Below are positions 60,858 through 64,000 of a stretch of 64,000 nucleotides of DNA, piece after piece. The notes beneath the pieces are model-generated. The model had not been told where the DNA came from and did not search any database. It saw only the letters and a list, made by a program, of their open reading frames with translations. The position numbers and the translations under genes were made by a program. Positions within the stretch are counted from its first letter, which is position 1. Every line of letters begins with the position of its first letter. This stretch comes from Musa acuminata AAA Group (lineage: Eukaryota > Streptophyta > Magnoliopsida > Zingiberales > Musaceae), in contig NC_088359.1 in the NCBI RefSeq assembly GCF_036884655.1, positions 15,543,501 to 15,607,500 on the forward strand, given 5' to 3'.

Positions 60858-61526
60858 ATGCCTTTAACCCGTCAACAATTGAGAGATCTTAACATCACAT
60901 ATTTTGAGTCATATACTATGGCATTTGAGGAGGCAATCAATGCTAAATTTGAAGCCTTTGAGACACGAATAGAGGATAAGATTCGGACTCTCCTTACCGA
61001 ATTCAGTTTGGGCCGACCACCAAGCCCGAAAAATTCACATTAAGAAGAGAGCTCTAACCAATCACATCATGCCCAAAGAGATGACTTCCAAGAGAGGGGA
61101 GGCTCTATGACCGACCCCAACTATTCGCGCATGAGAGTGGACTTCCCTAGATGGGAAGAAGGAGACCCAATTGGTTGGATCTCGCGAGCGGAGCGATATT
61201 TTCGGTACCATAAAACTGCGGATGCATCTATGGTGGAAATTGCAGCTATACATCTTGAAGGGGATGTCATACAATGGTTTGACTGGTTTGAACACACTTA
61301 TGGAGTCCTTTCATGGTGACAATTCAAAGAAGGACTACTGATCCGCTTCGGACCAACTTATTACGAGAACATTGACGGACAACTAGCAAAGATCCGACAA
61401 ACCTCCACCATTCAGGAGTACTAAACCAGGTTTGAAAGGTTATCTAATCAAACTCATGATTGGTCTGAAAAACAACTATTGGGGACCTTTATTGAGGCCT
61501 TAAAGCCGGAGATCCGGGGAGAAGTT
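60858..61526 (+). pseudogene. Chr-G3 gag, truncated
   Basis: The frame from 60858 reads M-P-L-T-R-Q-Q-L-R-D-L-N-I, an upstream extension whose DNA also exists before gag in G1 and G2. It continues Y-T-M-A-F-E-E-A and stops at 61043. The gag core resumes at 61107-61319 (F-P-R-W-E-E-G-D, I-H-L-E-G-D-V-I-Q-W-F-D-W) with TGA at 61317-61319, then a damaged tail. It is cut by Sire-E at AAGTT (61522-61526). Confidence 0.83.
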
Positions 61527-63196
61527 TGTTAGGATCAAGAGCACTAAGAGGGGGGGGGTGAATTAGTGCAGCGGAAATCCTTCTACGATTAAAAAAACTG
61601 CGTTTGTTTGATAAAAGTGATTTCAGTAAGAAAGCCAATTCGTAAATCACTTTACCTTTTGATTAAGCGAGATGCAGCAAAGATATAAATGCAGTTTGCA
61701 GTTATGGTTCAAATCAGATAGTAGGCGCAAACTGAAATATGATATTCGTGCGAAAAAAATTGATTTACGTCTAAATGCTGATTCGTAAATCGCTTGATTA
61801 AGCGAGATGCAGTTAAAGCAAGGATATAAAGGCAGTTTGCAGTTATGATAGAAATCAAAATGTAAACACAAACTAAAATATGATGATCGTACGATAAAAC
61901 TGATTTACGTCTAAACGCCGATTCGGAAAGTGCAAAGCTTGAAACCCAATCGTATATGCACAGAAAGTAGTAAGCTTTTGAGAAGGTTTGCAGTAAAGAT
62001 AATATGCTTAAAGTAAATGCAAACCGAGATTTAGAGTGGTTCGGTCAATCTTGACCTACATCCACTTTTGGCTTCCTCAACCGACGAGATCACCGACGTC
62101 CACTAGAGGCCTTCCTTCAATAGGCGAAGGCCAACCACCCTTTTACAGTTTCACTCCTTTTGACGGGCTTAGGAGACAACCCTTACAGAATTTTCTCTCC
62201 TCTCTTTAAAGATCAGAACTTGGAAGAAAAGAGGGAGAAGAACTTTTGGCTTTTACAACAATTTTGAGCTCTAAAAATCACAGAATAAGATCAGGATTTC
62301 GGTGTGTTTGAGTGCCCTTTCAATGCTGAAAGGGTGGGGTATTTATAGGCCCCAACCCAGTTTGAATTTCGAGCTCAAAACTGTCAATTCCTGGAATTCC
62401 GGGATGTGGCGGTTGCACCGCCTAGCAGAGCTCAAAGACTGAGCCTCTGGGCGGTGCCACCTCCTGTCAGGGGCGGTTGCACCTCCTGCCAGAGTTCGAA
62501 GACCGAGCTCAAGCAGTGCCACCGCCTGACTGAGGCGGTTGCACCTCCTGCCAGAGCTCGAAGATCGAGCTCAAGCGGTGCCACCTCCTGTCAGGGGCGG
62601 TTGCACCGGCCAGTCTCGCTCGGAGACTGAGCCAGGCGGTGCCACCACCTGGCTGGGGCGGTTCAACCGCTTGGTAGAAATTAGGGTCCGAATGGGTTGA
62701 TCCATTCGGCCCAATTTGGGTTTTTCAGGGGCCCAATTGCCCCAAGATTAAGTTAATGGGATCACCTCCCATTTCCAACTTAATCATTGTGCTAACTACA
62801 ATATTTCCTAAGACATTTCCTGTAACTTGATCCGGTGCGTCAACCGCTTCTTCCGGCGAGCTTCCGGCGAACTTCCGTCGATCATCCAATGAACCCTCGG
62901 TGATGCTCCTGTGGACTTCCGACAAACTCCTGGACTTGCGACGATCCACTTGGCGAGTTCCGACGAGCTTCTTTGGCAAGCTCATGGACTTCTCGGATTT
63001 GTTCCCGCAGAACCTCCGACGACTGTCCGAACTTCCGTCGAACTCTCGAACTCCCAACGTGATCATTGTCTTGACTCCGGCGTAACTCCTGCTGCATGTC
63101 TTACTTTCATCGTAGTTAATCCTGCACACTTATCTCAACATATAGATTATATAACAAATGACAATTGACTTCTTTATCAAAATCTGAGATTCAACA
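61527..63196 (-). repeat. Sire-E 3' LTR (1670 bp)
   Basis: Plus-strand ends TGTTAGGATCAAGAGC and GAGATTCAACA. It holds inverted tandem repeats (about 61580-61990), an inverted TATAAATA at 62340-62347, a palindrome cluster of mixed GGCGGTTGCACC/GGTGCCACC type (62405-62680) and the conserved GTTAATCCTGCACACTTA near its right end. Open frames at 62406-63168 come from these repeats. Confidence 0.92.
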
Positions 63197-64000
63197 ATCT
63201 CCCCCTTTTTGATGAAGACAATCAATTGATAATGGAGTTAACCTTAACTCCCCCTGTCTATATGCCATACTTGAGATAAGTCATTCTTGAATTCAAGAGA
63301 CATATTGATAAGTTAAAATCATTTAAACTTATCAATACTCCCATCATGATTCCCATCATGATGTATCTTTCTGAACATGATGTCAAGGCTTGACATTCAT
63401 TTTCAAATTTTACATTACAAGTTTGAATGATGGTAATAGTAGCAATTCATCATATTGTAAGATATCAACATGTAAAACTGCGAAGTAAGATTTTTTGTTT
63501 GATATCTTGACATGATACAAACAAGGCATAATGCAAATTATAGCAATCATAGCATAGCAATTCATATATCTCTTAGTGATGCAAGCATGGCATTAATACT
63601 CATATATTTCTCCCCCTTTGTCATCAACAAAAAGCATGGTAATTGTGATACCAGGACAACAATGTAAGCGAATTTTGAGCATAAGTGTGATGCCTTTACT
63701 AGGTTCATGTCATTTTCAATAGTGAGTCAATTATGCAACCATGACATGGAGATATCAATTATGATTTTACCCCGCATCTCCACCATCTATTTGTGAGTTT
63801 ACTTTAAATGAAGTTAAAATTGATGAGAGATTAAATCTTGCTTCATTTTCACAAGGATCAAGATATGTATTAGAAACGAATCCTTGTTAGTAAAAACACT
63901 ATCATTCATATAATCAGGAATCATTTTATTAAATCTATTTCTTTAAAGAATATTCTTCACATAGGTGTATGAGAGATGTATTTCATATGTCAACAATGAT
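63197..64000 (-). other. Sire-E non-coding 3' internal region
   Basis: Polypurine tract inverted at 63197-63212 (ATCTCCCCCTTTTTGATG) and a module inverted at about 63610-63633 (CTCCCCCTTTGTCATCAACA). The remainder aligns inverted with Sire-D 3100-3600. No gene seen. Confidence 0.78.

Larger units (their letters stand above)
60003..61526 (+). mobile_element. Chr-G3: 5' part of a third chromovirus-type element
   Basis: 341-bp LTR (60003-60343), PBS, shortened leader and broken gag, then interrupted by Sire-E. The five bases before it, GATTC (59998-60002), should be its TSD. The leader lacks most of the duplicated block present in Chr-G1 and G2. Confidence 0.88.
61527..64000 (-). mobile_element. 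Sire-E: 3' end of a Sirevirus-like copia element, running off the window
   Basis: Minus-strand element in Chr-G3 gag, same family as Sire-D. Its 3' LTR is at 61527-63196 and its internal region starts at 63197. The left flank AAGTT (61522-61526) should recur beyond the window. Confidence 0.88.

Overview
The window is plant nuclear DNA made almost wholly of LTR retrotransposons nested inside one another. I see no host gene, rRNA, tRNA or CRISPR array. Sirevirus-type Ty1/copia elements, chromodomain-bearing Ty3/gypsy elements and an L1-type LINE tail point to a flowering plant and to a repeat-rich, probably heterochromatic region. The species cannot be read from the sequence. Labels used below: Sire-A to Sire-E (Sirevirus-like copia), Gyp-F (old gypsy host), Chr-G1 to Chr-G3 (degenerate chromoviruses), Gag-H1 and Gag-H2 (gag-only gypsy family), X1 and X2 (probable solo LTRs), L1a and L1b (LINE fragments).

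Layout. The oldest layer is Gyp-F on the minus strand. Its gag start is at 6370-6586, its leader at 6587-7959 and 59241-59760, its primer-binding site at 59761-59780 and part of its LTR at 59783-60002. Three elements landed in it: Sire-D (plus strand, ending at 6369), Sire-A (minus, 7960-59235, TSD GAAGC) and Chr-G3 (plus, from 60003). Sire-D is itself split by Gag-H1 (1-2989). Chr-G3 is split by Sire-E (minus, 61527 to the window end). Sire-A is split by L1a (9916-11007), Sire-B (plus, 12510-42656, TSD GGGGG), X2 (43161-43746), L1b (45452-45691) and Sire-C (minus, 46381-55830, TSD ATACT). Sire-B is split by X1 (12850-13519, TSD AGCTC), Chr-G1 (minus, 13714-19049, TSD CGGTG) and Chr-G2 (plus, 24712-40770, TSD AGTTA). 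Chr-G2 is split by the tandem array Gag-H2 (29518-40162, TSD AATAC). The deepest chain is five levels: F, A, B, G2, H2. With inserts removed, Sire-A, B and C come to about 9.7, 8.1 and 9.4 kb, and G1 and G2 to about 5.3 and 5.4 kb.

Function. Sire-A, B and C carry gag, protease, integrase, RT and RNase H in copia order. A and C also carry a third ORF between pol and the 3' LTR. All three have stops or frameshifts. G1 and G2 share an RT missing its YxDD catalytic block and an integrase missing its DDE core, so they probably moved in trans. The H family encodes only Gag and a protease remnant without D-T/S-G; one copy (32276-33505) is an open 409-codon frame.

The most striking feature is Gag-H2. 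It has three full 2.62-kb LTRs and two 1386-bp internal regions inside one pair of 5-bp TSDs. The middle LTR resembles the 3' LTR in its left half and the 5' LTR in its right half, as unequal LTR-LTR recombination predicts.
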